Positions 36,006-45,380 of a stretch of 64,000 nucleotides of DNA are shown in pieces. The stretch lies in NCBI RefSeq assembly GCF_026013365.1, contig NZ_JAPDOE010000017.1:1-64000 (forward strand). The letters are read 5' to 3'. The stretch is from Paenibacillus sp. LS1. GTDB lineage: Bacteria; Bacillota; Bacilli; Paenibacillales; Paenibacillaceae. Made by a program: the position numbers and the translations under genes. Within the stretch, counting starts at the first letter, position 1. Every line of letters begins with the position of its first letter. The notes under the pieces were generated by a model. That model ran no database searches. It had not been told where the DNA came from and was given only the letters and a program-made list of their open reading frames with translations.

Positions 36006-37559
36006 TTATATGCCGATCCTACGGAATTCCGTAGGTGTCATACCAGTCCACTTTTTGAACACCTGACTGAAATATTGTGAATTCCCACCGAATCCGAACA
36101 ATTCAGCAAGCTCGAATACTTTCACATCCCCGCCTCTGCGAATATGGTCACATGCACGTTCAATGCGCAGGCGATTCACGTAGTTGGAAAAATTCTCGCC
36201 TGTGACTTTTTTGAAAATCTTGCCCAGGTAATCCGGATTCATATAGAGCATCTGATGGGCGACTCCATTGAGTGAAAGATCCGCCTCTCCAAAATGACGA
36301 TCCACGATATCCATCATCTTCTCAACAGCTGAAGACTGGCGGCTGATATGGTTTTTGTAATAACCGGAAGTTAATCGGGCTGTACTGCTTGCAACAAAAG
36401 ATTTCAAACCGGATAACGTATCGATATGCGGCAGTTCTGCCATACGCTGGGTGAATTCCGTTGCCTCCTCAGGTGGACAGACATGAACCATCGCCGAGTA
36501 GAGTTGCACTACGTAAGAGCGAGTCACCTCGATTTCCAGCTGCTGACGCGATAATAGATCAAACAGACGATCTACCTCTGCCGCTGTTTCCTCGGTATTG
36601 CCCGATTTGATCAACTGACACAGTTGCTCGGCATCCTGCTCTACATGCACCCCGTCGCATTCTCCGGCCAGTACCAGATCATTCTTCGTGATCAGCTTAC
36701 CTTCACCGATAAAGAAGCGATGGTTCAGATACTGCGATGCCTCACGAAACAACCGCCGGGACTGGATCATTCGATCCGCTTCACTAAGCGCAGCCGTCAC
36801 TTCCAATTTATATAGTCGGGTAAACGCAGCCCGAACTTCTTCAATGCTCTCCCTCAGTCCAGCCGGATCAGCAGAATCCGCGAGCAGAATCAAGAGTTTG
36901 CCTTCGATGGTTGTGCTTAACAGTACATGTGGGAGCAGGTCACTGGCAATGTTTTTGATCGCAAATAAGTGACTGTAATCATGTTCATCCACAATTCGGA
37001 ACAGCAGTAACCGAACCGCGTTCTCTTCAAGCTCCAGATCGAATAGCTCCTGATAATACTCCAAATCAACTGGCCCATAGGTTCGGTTGGTCATGAACTC
37101 CAGCAGAAATTGCTCCTTCACATGCGGAAGCACCCGTTGTAGCCGCTGTTTCATTTCACCAGCAACATTCTCCTTCACTTGGGCATCCTGATGTTCCTGC
37201 AACAGTTCAGTTAACGCATCATGGATCTGATTCTCATTGCAGGGCTTGAGCAAATAATGCTTCACACCATATTGCATCGCTCTGCGGGCATATTCGAACT
37301 CCTTATAGCCGGATAACATAATGAAGCGTACTCCCGGATATGCTTCGGATGCCTTCTCTATGAGCCCGAGACCATCCAGACCTGGCATGGAAATATCCGT
37401 AATGATAATATCGGGTCTAGACTGTCCGATTTTGTCCAATGCTTCGATCCCGTTCCTCGCCGTATCCACCAATTCCGTACCTGCCGCGGCCCAATCGACC
37501 ACCTGGGAAATCCCCTCCAGAATGACACGTTCATCATCTACGAGCATCACTTTGTACAT
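36006..37559 (-). CDS. Response regulator with AraC-type DNA-binding domain (YesN-like)
   Basis: A 517-residue regulator. The receiver domain (1-120) has VDDE near residue 10, the phospho-acceptor Asp in IIITDISMPG (about 54) and the Lys in LLKPCNE (about 104). A linker of about 280 residues follows, then a C-terminal AraC double HTH (about 410-515) with HQMLYMNPDYLGKIFKKVTG and GFGGNSQYFSQVFKKWTGMT. AGAGG stands nine bases before the second ATG, preferred over the first. It overlaps the kinase gene by 26 bp. Together they most likely sense an extracellular pectin-derived signal and activate the ABC/acetylesterase operon. Confidence 0.95.
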   Translation of the reverse strand: MYKVMLVDDERVILEGISQVVDWAAAGTELVDTARNGIEALDKIGQSRPDIIITDISMPGLDGLGLIEKASEAYPGVRFIMLSGYKEFEYARRAMQYGVKHYLLKPCNENQIHDALTELLQEHQDAQVKENVAGEMKQRLQRVLPHVKEQFLLEFMTNRTYGPVDLEYYQELFDLELEENAVRLLLFRIVDEHDYSHLFAIKNIASDLLPHVLLSTTIEGKLLILLADSADPAGLRESIEEVRAAFTRLYKLEVTAALSEADRMIQSRRLFREASQYLNHRFFIGEGKLITKNDLVLAGECDGVHVEQDAEQLCQLIKSGNTEETAAEVDRLFDLLSRQQLEIEVTRSYVVQLYSAMVHVCPPEEATEFTQRMAELPHIDTLSGLKSFVASSTARLTSGYYKNHISRQSSAVEKMMDIVDRHFGEADLSLNGVAHQMLYMNPDYLGKIFKKVTGENFSNYVNRLRIERACDHIRRGGDVKVFELAELFGFGGNSQYFSQVFKKWTGMTPTEFRRIGI

Positions 37560-39321
37560 CGTCATCGTCCTCTCTAATCCAAGGTATGCTGATCGATACT
37601 ACAGTTCCTGATCCGGGCTTGCTGCTCATCACCATTCCACCTTCATCACCGAAGGTCAGTCTGATTCGTTCCTGGATGTTAGATAACCCAATGCCCTGTC
37701 CTCTTGTCTGAATACGTCCTTCATGTAACTGTTCCAGGAATTCCGGTGTCATCCCAGGACCATCATCCTCGACTTCAATAATCACCTTATCTCCCTCTGC
37801 TCTCGCTCGGATTCGAATCCGGCAGGGGTCAATACTTGGTTCGAGTGCATAATGTATAGCGTTCTCCACCAGAGGCTGTAATGTTAACTTCGGTATCCGG
37901 GCCGTCCCTACCTCTGGGGCAATCTCCATATCGAAATCCAGTCTTTCCTCAAAACGAGTGCGCTGAATCGTCACGTAACTGCGGACAATGTCCAACTCTC
38001 TTTCCAGCGTGATCCACTTCTCGGACATGTTCACGGAGCTTCGTAGCAGAAATCCGAGTGCCTCCACCATTTCCGAGATCTGACGTTGCTTCTGTACTTT
38101 GGCCAGCCAGTTAATCGATTCAAGCGTGTTGTATAGAAAATGTGGATTAATCTGAGCCTGAAGCGCTTTCAATTCAGTCTCACGAATCACCAGTTGCTTC
38201 GCATAATTCTCATCAATCAATTCACGTATTCTTTGAAGCATCATCTTGAATGTACGATGCAGCAGGCCAACCTCATTCTGTGGAGATATCGGGACATTGC
38301 CGAGGGCTGCCTCCTCCAGTTTATCCAGATCGCCTTTTTCGATATTACGCATCTTTTTGATCAACTGGGCAATCGGATGGGTAATACTGCGAGAGAATCT
38401 CGCTCCAATGATAAGCGCTGCGAGAAAAATCATAATGAAGATGATCGTGACCAACTGCTTGACAAACTGGATCTGTTTAAACATCTGGTCAAACGGGGTT
38501 GTGTACAAATAGGTCCAATCCGTATAGGAAGAATGGGCACGGGCAACAAAATGTCTTCCCTGCTCCAACATGGTAATTCCGTAGGGCTGGGTGCGCTTCA
38601 ATTCAGACTCAATCTCGGCTTCACTGACCGACGATTCAGTTGGATAGATCACTTCTCTTCCATCGGTAATCAGTAGTTGAGAGTCCTCAGCCGGTTCTTG
38701 CATCTGATCCTGTACAATTCGGTCCAGACGTACGCGGATAATCAGTGTGCCGAGGTCTTCCAATGTAAATGCCCCGCCTATAAAAGATTTCACCTGTCGG
38801 ACGGACAAGAGTCGGGACTGTTTATCCCCGCTGGTGTGCCAGGCATTGGAGCCGGAATATTGCTGTCCCAGTGCAACCAATTCCTTTTGCTTCGACTCTG
38901 AAATTCCCTCCCGATTGCCTGCGGCCATAACGTTATTATCATTATCGATAAATAGCATGGAATAGACGTACTTTTCGGAACCCGCGTAAGCGACTAACCT
39001 GTTGGTAATCTTTTTGCGCAATCCATTTTTCTCGTAACCCGTTTCGACCTTTTTCAGTTGGAGCAGATATTGCTGAAGCGGCTCGTCTGACATCACCTTG
39101 AAGGAAAGATTGGAAATTTCACGCAGTTGATTCTCAATGCCTACCGAAGACATATTGAGGACTTGCGAGGATTTCTCATAGATCTGACGGTCATAGATAC
39201 TGAACACATATCGAAGTACAGACGCATAAAACGTAAAGCTGATTAACATCAAAAGTCCGATGAGAAGAATCGTTTTGTGATGAATCGGCAGTGTTGTGAA
39301 AGCGTTCTTAATTTTGCTCAT
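37534..39321 (-). CDS. Sensor histidine kinase (YesM-like, His_kinase family)
   Basis: A 595-residue membrane sensor. Two membrane helices (about 18-38 and 285-305) flank an extracellular dCACHE-like sensor of about 250 residues; a HAMP domain follows (FSRSITHPIAQLIKKMRNIE). The phospho-acceptor His is in LQAQINPHFLYNTLESINWL (about 402), the hallmark of the LytS/YesM class, and the ATPase has LQPLVENAIHYAL and the G box IEVEDDGPGM. AAGGAGCGCTTAGA precedes the ATG. Operon with the AraC-type regulator. Confidence 0.95.
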   Translation of the reverse strand: MSKIKNAFTTLPIHHKTILLIGLLMLISFTFYASVLRYVFSIYDRQIYEKSSQVLNMSSVGIENQLREISNLSFKVMSDEPLQQYLLQLKKVETGYEKNGLRKKITNRLVAYAGSEKYVYSMLFIDNDNNVMAAGNREGISESKQKELVALGQQYSGSNAWHTSGDKQSRLLSVRQVKSFIGGAFTLEDLGTLIIRVRLDRIVQDQMQEPAEDSQLLITDGREVIYPTESSVSEAEIESELKRTQPYGITMLEQGRHFVARAHSSYTDWTYLYTTPFDQMFKQIQFVKQLVTIIFIMIFLAALIIGARFSRSITHPIAQLIKKMRNIEKGDLDKLEEAALGNVPISPQNEVGLLHRTFKMMLQRIRELIDENYAKQLVIRETELKALQAQINPHFLYNTLESINWLAKVQKQRQISEMVEALGFLLRSSVNMSEKWITLERELDIVRSYVTIQRTRFEERLDFDMEIAPEVGTARIPKLTLQPLVENAIHYALEPSIDPCRIRIRARAEGDKVIIEVEDDGPGMTPEFLEQLHEGRIQTRGQGIGLSNIQERIRLTFGDEGGMVMSSKPGSGTVVSISIPWIREDDDDVQSDARR

Positions 39322-39394
39322 TCTAAGCGCTCCTTTGGCTTGCGAAGGGTGCTGTGATGCTATGGGTCAGTGGTTTTATTGTAAGTTATTTTCA

Positions 39395-39422
39395 TATTTA
39401 CACATCCATGGTCATCTGACAA
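39395..39422 (-). promoter_or_regulatory. Candidate promoter of the kinase-regulator operon
   Basis: On the minus strand TTGTCA (39417-39422), a 16-nt spacer and TAAATA (39395-39400), about 75 bp before the kinase start. Confidence 0.5.
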
Positions 39423-39479
39423 GATATATTTATGCAACATTTTAGGTCACTAGAGAAGGTATACAGTTGAAAATGTATC

Positions 39480-39538
39480 TTGAGAAAGCAAAAAGCAGCC
39501 TACTCATTCAAAGAGCAGACTGCTTTTTGCTTTCTCAA
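39480..39538 (-). terminator. Long perfect hairpin, terminator of the SLH protein gene
   Basis: A 19-bp perfect inverted repeat TTGAGAAAGCAAAAAGCAG / CTGCTTTTTGCTTTCTCAA with a 21-nt loop lies about 50 bp after the SLH gene stop. Both arms contain T-rich runs, so it may stop transcription in both directions. Confidence 0.75.
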
Positions 39539-39588
39539 TTAAACCTGGGTTTTATTTTTTCACAAGTAATCGTTAACTTGGCTAATCA

Positions 39589-42075
39589 TTAATTGATTAG
39601 TTGAGCAAAGCGCATAAGTCTCATCAACATCACCGTACTCTGTGCTCGCGTTGCATTCTCCTGAGGCGCGAAGGTTCCCCCGTTCATTCCCATGACGATC
39701 CCTGTTTCTACCAGTCGAGCTACGGCGTCAGAAGACCAGTTCGAGATATTCGATGCATCTGTAAATGAAGGAGCAGCACCTGTCAGTTGGTCATTAGGAA
39801 GTTTCATCAAGTTCAATGCCCTATCCAGCATCGTAGCCATCTGCTCCCGAGTAATCTGACCATCCGGGTGGAATGACCCATCTGCGAAACCATTAACCAA
39901 CCCCTTACTTCCTGCAGTTATGAGTGCATTGGCATACCACTGTTCCGAATCCACATCATTAAAAGCGGAAGGCAATTCGGTTTTTACGCTACCTCCGGAT
40001 AATCCCATGGCACGTACAAGCATGGCTGTGAATTCAGCACGAGTAATCGGTTGTTCAGGTGCAAAGCTTCCATCAGGCCGCCCATCAACAATCAGCTTGT
40101 TGGCCATCTGCTGAATATCTTCTCCAGCCCAGTGTTGCTGCACATCGTTGAATACCTTATTCATACTGATAATCGTATAATCACCGCCCTGAGTAGACAA
40201 TATCTCAGCTTGTGTGGCTGTAAAAACAGCAGGTACGAAATGAAGCTGCCCATTCGTATCAATTCTAACTACTGTGATCTGGTTTGGGTTAAGCCCAGCA
40301 GGGATCAGGATAGACTTATGCAAGTAATCGTTCGAACCATCCTCTGCATCTTGCCCATTGATATCGATAGACAACGTGATTGGCTGTTTCAATACTACCC
40401 TTGCTTCCATCGTTTGCGCCACACGTTCTACACGTGCCTGTGCCTCTTTGGAGCCTTCCATGATGGAAACAGTTAACGCAGAGTCTGACTTCCGATCAGC
40501 CAGATTATTCAATGGAATAGATATACGATTACCATTCACTGTTATCTGGAGTTTAGCCTTGGCATCAGCTTTAACCTTTGACTGTAACGGCTGCACAGGA
40601 ATCTCTAGCTTGACCGCTGTACCTAACCCGTTGATGACAATCCTCGCTTCCGAAGAGTTAGTGTTCATGTTCATCACATCCGTTAATCCTTGAGCCGTTA
40701 AAATCAAACGAACGACAGGCTGACCATTAGCTGACGTCTCATCTACTCTGCGTGCGGATACTTCTTTACCGTTAATCAACACGGTGAATTGACTCTGTTG
40801 CCCATCCGCAGGAGTAACCACCGGAGTTGATGAGGGTGATGATGGAACAGAAGGTGAAGGTAACGATGGAGTTGGTGGCTGTGGCGTAATTTTGACTGTC
40901 CAGTGTGCGTACAGCGTTACATCCCCCTCCACCACATCGCTTCCAAAGTTCCATTTGGTGGTTGGATCTGTCGGAGCTATGTACCATCCTGCCAAGGTAT
41001 ACCCTACTCGCGTTGGGGTCGGGCTCGGCTCACTCGCTTTCACTCCATACGCCACTGTCTCTGTGGTCGCGGTTCCCGCTCCGCTGTAGTTCGCGTCATA
41101 CGTCACGGTGTAATTGTTCACCGTCCAGTGTGCGTACAACGTCACATTGCCCGCCACCGTATTACTCCCAAAGTTCCACTGGGTTGCTGGATCTGTCGGA
41201 TCTGTGTACCAGCCTACAAAGGTATGACCTGCTCGCGTTGGGCTTGGGTTCGGTTCTTGAGCGAGTCCACCATCCCTCACGATATTTTTCGAAAAAACGT
41301 TACCCTGTCCATCCATAAAATTGACCCTGTATGCCACCTCAATAGTAACCGGCTTGGATGTATTCATTTTGAACTCACTGCCCGATTTTGGGATATAATC
41401 TGCTGTAAATGTATGCACTCCGAGTCCCAGAGTAGAGGAGTCCAATGAATACTCCGCTTTGCAGTTAGCAAGTTCTACCTGTGTCAACGTTGAGCCGCTT
41501 GATTTAAACACGATATCCCCGTCCAAATCCTCTATAGGACTCCTCATGGTTACATTCAAGTTAACTGTTTCATTCATCCCAACCTTATTGTCAGTAACGT
41601 TGAGATCTACACCTGGGGTATAGGTAATTTCTTTTAACTCTTCAAAAGTCACTTGTGTGGTGTTATTAGCTTGCCCTTTTAAGATAACCAAACCATTATT
41701 TTCATCTACAATAATTTCTTTAATATAACGTGCACCTGAAAAGACCTTATGATTAATCAAAGTCCCCTTTTGGTTATACACTGCAACGTAGAACAACATG
41801 TCGTTATTTATGTCGCTAAAGATCCAATACGTAAGGTCTCCCCACTTAATTACTGGACAACTTGGTGAACTTGCTTCGGTAGTAGGATCTGAACAAACGA
41901 CCTTCGCTACATCAGGTTTTACCAGTTGGTTGCCTTCTGTTTCTGGACGCATTTCAACTGAAGGTACACCTTCAAACATCATTTGTCCCGCCGCATGTAT
42001 GGGCAGAACTGGCCAAGTAAAACACACCAGAATGAATGCCATCATGCTTAGCATCAATTTCTTAATAACGCGCAT
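39589..42075 (-). CDS. SLH-domain surface protein with InlB-type (flg_new) repeats
   Basis: An 828-residue exported protein. The signal peptide is about residues 1-28 (ending PIHAAG). Two Listeria-Bacteroides (flg_new) repeats occupy about 250-320 and 324-394, each ending GNVTLYAHW or GDVTLYAHW. A Pro/Ser-rich linker (PTPSLPSPSVPSSPSSTP) follows, then a domain of about 200 residues often found before SLH repeats, and three SLH domains (about 645-828; DGRPDGSFAPEQPITRAEF, NGFADGSFHPDGQITREQM, MGMNGGTFAPQENATRAQS) that bind pyruvylated wall polymer. It is likely displayed on the cell surface as an adhesin or scaffold. GAGGGGAAAC precedes the ATG at 42075; the ATG at 42105 lacks a ribosome binding site. 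Confidence 0.92.
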   Translation of the reverse strand: MRVIKKLMLSMMAFILVCFTWPVLPIHAAGQMMFEGVPSVEMRPETEGNQLVKPDVAKVVCSDPTTEASSPSCPVIKWGDLTYWIFSDINNDMLFYVAVYNQKGTLINHKVFSGARYIKEIIVDENNGLVILKGQANNTTQVTFEELKEITYTPGVDLNVTDNKVGMNETVNLNVTMRSPIEDLDGDIVFKSSGSTLTQVELANCKAEYSLDSSTLGLGVHTFTADYIPKSGSEFKMNTSKPVTIEVAYRVNFMDGQGNVFSKNIVRDGGLAQEPNPSPTRAGHTFVGWYTDPTDPATQWNFGSNTVAGNVTLYAHWTVNNYTVTYDANYSGAGTATTETVAYGVKASEPSPTPTRVGYTLAGWYIAPTDPTTKWNFGSDVVEGDVTLYAHWTVKITPQPPTPSLPSPSVPSSPSSTPVVTPADGQQSQFTVLINGKEVSARRVDETSANGQPVVRLILTAQGLTDVMNMNTNSSEARIVINGLGTAVKLEIPVQPLQSKVKADAKAKLQITVNGNRISIPLNNLADRKSDSALTVSIMEGSKEAQARVERVAQTMEARVVLKQPITLSIDINGQDAEDGSNDYLHKSILIPAGLNPNQITVVRIDTNGQLHFVPAVFTATQAEILSTQGGDYTIISMNKVFNDVQQHWAGEDIQQMANKLIVDGRPDGSFAPEQPITRAEFTAMLVRAMGLSGGSVKTELPSAFNDVDSEQWYANALITAGSKGLVNGFADGSFHPDGQITREQMATMLDRALNLMKLPNDQLTGAAPSFTDASNISNWSSDAVARLVETGIVMGMNGGTFAPQENATRAQSTVMLMRLMRFAQLIN
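40896..41260 (-). repeat. Internal 222-bp repeat encoding the two flg_new modules
   Basis: The DNA starting near 40896 and near 41118 (shared GTCCAGTGTGCGTACA and GTTGGATCTGTCGG-like segments) is a direct repeat of about 74 codons within the SLH protein gene. Similarity is high at the DNA level, so duplication or recombination has been fairly recent. Confidence 0.75.
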
Positions 42076-42311
42076 GTTTCCCCTCTTCTCTCGTGAATTT
42101 TCCATGTAACCCCATCAAATATGTCTACACTATGATTTTACACAATAATAAGGCTTTTCCTCCTCTTATACTACCTACATTATAGGATCGCTCTGAACAA
42201 CTTCTGAACAAAAAGGACAACACGTTGAGTCGGTCAGAGAAACTTCCGATATCCTTTTTGCCCTCCCATCTTCACAGGCCATTTTACTCGGTAATTTTCA
42301 GAAAAATGCAT

Positions 42312-42346
42312 AAAAAAAACAACCTGCACATACGTAGCAGATTGTT
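42312..42346 (-). terminator. Terminator after the SGNH esterase gene
   Basis: On the minus strand AACAATCTGC pairs with GCAGGTTGTT (one G-U) and is followed by eight T (interrupted only at the end), 25 bp past the stop. Confidence 0.9.
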
Positions 42347-42370
42347 CTTCATTACATTCGTATTCGAAAC

Positions 42371-43693
42371 TTATGGATTAACAAAAACGGTTTTCAACTT
42401 CGCTATATATTGCACGTCAAAGCCAAGACCTTCAGCTACCATGGCAAGCGGTACATATGTTTTGGACTCTTTGCCTACCTTATTCAGGAATGCAGGTGTA
42501 TCCACGGTAACGGAAGCTCCGTTGACCTGCACAGCATTGGCACCAATTTTTACAGCAACCTTCCGGTCTCCGTATGTAATCGTTGCAGTTGAGGTTTTGT
42601 TATCCCACACCGTAGTAGCACCGACAGCGTTCACGATATCTTGGATTGCCACAAAGTTTTTGCCGTTACGGATAATCGGTTTGTACGGTGTATTCAATGT
42701 TTTGCCACTCACAATAATGTTCATCGGTTCACCTGTCGCAGGTGCAGTCAGCTTGGTGAAGTCACCCCAGATCGTTTTGGCAAATACTTCGGCAATGGCT
42801 GCATATCCGAATTGATTCGGGTGGAAATCACGATTTTTGATCATATGTGTCATGGTGCCCTCGCCGCCAACAAATTCCTTAGCCACGTGTGCCACTTTGA
42901 CATCGGTACCCTGAGCCGAGAATTGTGCTGCAATACCATCAATGGTTTGTGTGAAGCCTTGGGATGCCTCCATGAGTTTGGCATAAAGAGCTTTGCCCGC
43001 TACTTCTGGCATCGGTTGATACTGGTCAGCGATGACAATTTTAGCTGTCGGGTTAATCTCATGGATATCATTAATCGTTGCACTAACATTGGCTGTATAT
43101 GTGGTGAGTAATTCTTTTACCTTCTCTTGCAGTTCCTGATCACTAAGTTTGTCTGCTGTACCAAGCAACTCCGATACATCATTTCCCCCGATGGTGATTG
43201 CAACCAGATTCGCCTGCGCTATACTCTCGCGAATTGCAGCTGTATTGGCTCCAATCTGTCCCGCTCTTGGATCGGGAAGACTTGGTTGAATGGCTTCAGA
43301 AGTCAGCGTTTTGCCATCCTTAATTGCAGTAGTGAAGTTTTTCAGGCCACTGGTTTTCAATCCAGCAATCCCGTAGTTGTCCACCTGTGTACGTCCATGC
43401 AGCAAACCCTGCTCCTGCAGACGTTCTACATAACCATAAGGCAGCTCTTTGGTGTTGGGCTCATAACCTACGGTTATGGAGTCTCCCAAGGTAACAATGC
43501 GAAACTCCTTCGTTACGGCTACGGCGTCTTTCTTGGCAGTCAGTGATGCCTCGTTAGTACCTGCTGGCAATCCGCCAGTCTTAACGTCTGCAGCGTGTGC
43601 AGGCAATGCAGACGACGTGAAGAGCAGCATCCCTGCCAGCATGCTGGCTGTTAAACCAGCAGCTGTATTTTCCCATATACGTTTACGCTTCAT
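42371..43693 (-). CDS. Secreted SGNH/GDSL esterase with copper-amine-oxidase-like domain
   Basis: A 440-residue exported protein. A basic start and hydrophobic signal peptide end near LPAHAAD (about residue 35). The SGNH domain (about 65-310) has block I VTLGDSITVGYEPN (Ser near 72), Gly in NYGIAG, block III ITIGGNDVSELL and the catalytic Asp/His in RDFHPNQFGYAAI (about 290). The C-terminal 100 residues are a copper-amine-oxidase-like (stalk) domain, VAIQDIVNAVGATTVWDNKT...TITYG and YVPLAMVAEGLGFDV. It probably deacylates a lipid or a surface polysaccharide. AAGGAG 11 bases before the ATG at 43693 is preferred to the GTG at 43705. Confidence 0.9.
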   Translation of the reverse strand: MKRKRIWENTAAGLTASMLAGMLLFTSSALPAHAADVKTGGLPAGTNEASLTAKKDAVAVTKEFRIVTLGDSITVGYEPNTKELPYGYVERLQEQGLLHGRTQVDNYGIAGLKTSGLKNFTTAIKDGKTLTSEAIQPSLPDPRAGQIGANTAAIRESIAQANLVAITIGGNDVSELLGTADKLSDQELQEKVKELLTTYTANVSATINDIHEINPTAKIVIADQYQPMPEVAGKALYAKLMEASQGFTQTIDGIAAQFSAQGTDVKVAHVAKEFVGGEGTMTHMIKNRDFHPNQFGYAAIAEVFAKTIWGDFTKLTAPATGEPMNIIVSGKTLNTPYKPIIRNGKNFVAIQDIVNAVGATTVWDNKTSTATITYGDRKVAVKIGANAVQVNGASVTVDTPAFLNKVGKESKTYVPLAMVAEGLGFDVQYIAKLKTVFVNP

Positions 43694-43830
43694 TCGGGGT
43701 AACACTCCTTCTTCTAATCTATAATTACACTATTGTATAGTACATCGGTCATTCCAATGACATAGGTTGGTGTTACTCTATTCTATCATTTTAAAGTAGG
43801 CGTTGTCCTCTCTGCTGAGAACACACATGA

Positions 43831-43863
43831 AATAACAGACTCCCTGATGGGGAGCCTGTTATT
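43831..43863 (-). terminator. Hairpin after the 91-residue acidic protein gene
   Basis: AATAACAG-CTCC / GGAG-CTGTTATT, a near-perfect stem with a small loop 45 bp after the stop. Minus-strand tail TTCATG is only weakly T-rich. Confidence 0.6.
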
Positions 43864-43908
43864 GGTTAAGCTCAGCTATGACGTTCTGTGATTAATTAAG
43901 ATTGCGGC

Positions 43909-44184
43909 TTATGAGTCTTCAGAATTCGAATGATCCGTGTCGCTCTCCGATTTGTTCCCGGCAGCTCGCTCCAGATATCGATCATAACGATCGTCCACTT
44001 CGCGTGCCATCTTCCGGTACTTTAACGTTTCCTCGACGATTGGATCACGTTCCGTCTGAATCCGCACTTCATATTTGGGAGGAATCAGCTGGCGTTCCCG
44101 CTGATCGGTGTCGCCGGACTCTTCCATGTCCCCTTCCGTCAGCATATCACTGAGCCGTCGTTCCAGTTCTTTGGATTCATCCAT
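43909..44184 (-). CDS. Small acidic hydrophilic protein of unknown function
   Basis: A 91-residue charged protein beginning MDESKELERRLSDMLTEGDM. It lacks membrane segments and cysteines, is rich in Glu, Asp, Arg and Ser, and has a likely helix RDPIVEETLKYRKMAREVDDR around residues 45-68; the C-terminus is disordered (NKSESDTDHSNSEDS). AAAGGAG eight bases before the ATG at 44184 fixes the start. It stands alone between the esterase and the phosphatase genes. I do not recognise the family. Confidence 0.7.
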   Translation of the reverse strand: MDESKELERRLSDMLTEGDMEESGDTDQRERQLIPPKYEVRIQTERDPIVEETLKYRKMAREVDDRYDRYLERAAGNKSESDTDHSNSEDS

Positions 44185-44409
44185 TGTTTTCGCTCCTTTA
44201 ATTAAAGTCATACATGCGTACCTATACTATTGTACTTTCACTTCGTGTACAGAATCATCTTCCGATCGCTGTTATCCCCAGATTTCTTTGATTCCCTTTT
44301 CCAAGGGAGAAATCAGGTGATAAAGGCGAGCACTTCGTTTCTTCAGATGCTTTCTGTCCCCCTCCGTTAATGTACAATTAAAAGTAAAGCATGGATGAGT
44401 TGAATAAAC

Positions 44410-45282
44410 TCACTCTAACCCAGTAGCCTTTGCTTCCTTCAACACACCTGTTAATGCATCATGGATTTTACCATTGCTGGCAACGACATGATTCACGGAC
44501 AGTTGGTAAGGCGTTCCGATAGTATCGGTCACCTTACCGCCGGATTCTTCAACCAGCAGCGCACCTGCGGCTATATCCCACGGTTTCAGTCCAACTTCGG
44601 TGTAGGCGCTGAGACGTCCTGCGGCCACATACGCCAGATGAAGGGCCGCAGATCCGCCCGCACGCAAGTTACGAACTTGCGGAGCAAGAGCCTGCACAGC
44701 GGCCATGTTCAGTGGCAACGCAAAGGTTGTGTCTGCCGGGAATCCAACCGCAATCAGGCTCTGAGCCAGTTCCTTTTCACCAGATACAAGCATCCGGTTT
44801 CCGTGGACGTAAGCTCCTTTCCCTTTTTCCGCAACAAACAGTTCATCACGGGAAGGGTCGTATATTACGCCGACAATGACTTCACCATTGTGAGCCAATG
44901 CGATGGACACCGAATAAAACGGGAATCCGTGTACAAAGTTCGTCGTTCCATCCACCGGATCAACAATCCAGAGGAACTCTTCTTCCTCTGCTTCTTTCAG
45001 TGCTTTTGCCGATGCTTCCGGTCCCGGTTCGACGCCTTCTTCACCCAGAATGGCATGGTGGGGAAAATGCGTGAGAATCAGGCGGCGGATCATCTGCTCC
45101 GCTCCTTTATCCACTTCGGTCACCAGATCCTGGGGTGAATATTTGGTGCCAAGTTCAGCTACCGTCCCAAGACGGCTTTTGATCCATTCGCCAGCTTTGG
45201 AAGCTGCATTAATGGCAACGGCAGTATAGCTTTTGCTTGTCACGACATAAGGTATCTTTTCCTTCTCATTCAAAGCGTTCAC
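44410..45282 (-). CDS. Inositol monophosphatase family protein
   Basis: A 290-residue phosphatase of the SuhB/IMPase family. The metal-binding motifs are intact: ILGEEG (about residue 78), WIVDPVDGTTNFVHG (about 105-119) and KPWDIAAGALLVEESGGKVT (about 233-252). Substrates in this family range from inositol-1-phosphate to NADP and fructose bisphosphate. The start is uncertain: GTG at 45282 has only weak AAAGTAGA upstream, and an in-frame TTG nine bases later has AGAGTGA at better spacing. It stands 98 bp downstream of uvsE on the same strand. Confidence 0.9.
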   Translation of the reverse strand: MNALNEKEKIPYVVTSKSYTAVAINAASKAGEWIKSRLGTVAELGTKYSPQDLVTEVDKGAEQMIRRLILTHFPHHAILGEEGVEPGPEASAKALKEAEEEEFLWIVDPVDGTTNFVHGFPFYSVSIALAHNGEVIVGVIYDPSRDELFVAEKGKGAYVHGNRMLVSGEKELAQSLIAVGFPADTTFALPLNMAAVQALAPQVRNLRAGGSAALHLAYVAAGRLSAYTEVGLKPWDIAAGALLVEESGGKVTDTIGTPYQLSVNHVVASNGKIHDALTGVLKEAKATGLE

Positions 45283-45380
45283 TCTACTTTCTATATCAAT
45301 CTACGAAAAGTTGAAATACTTGTTAAAAGTATACGCCCCACAGGTCGTAAAGTTTCTCGTTGCCCAGGCCCCTTTTGGCT

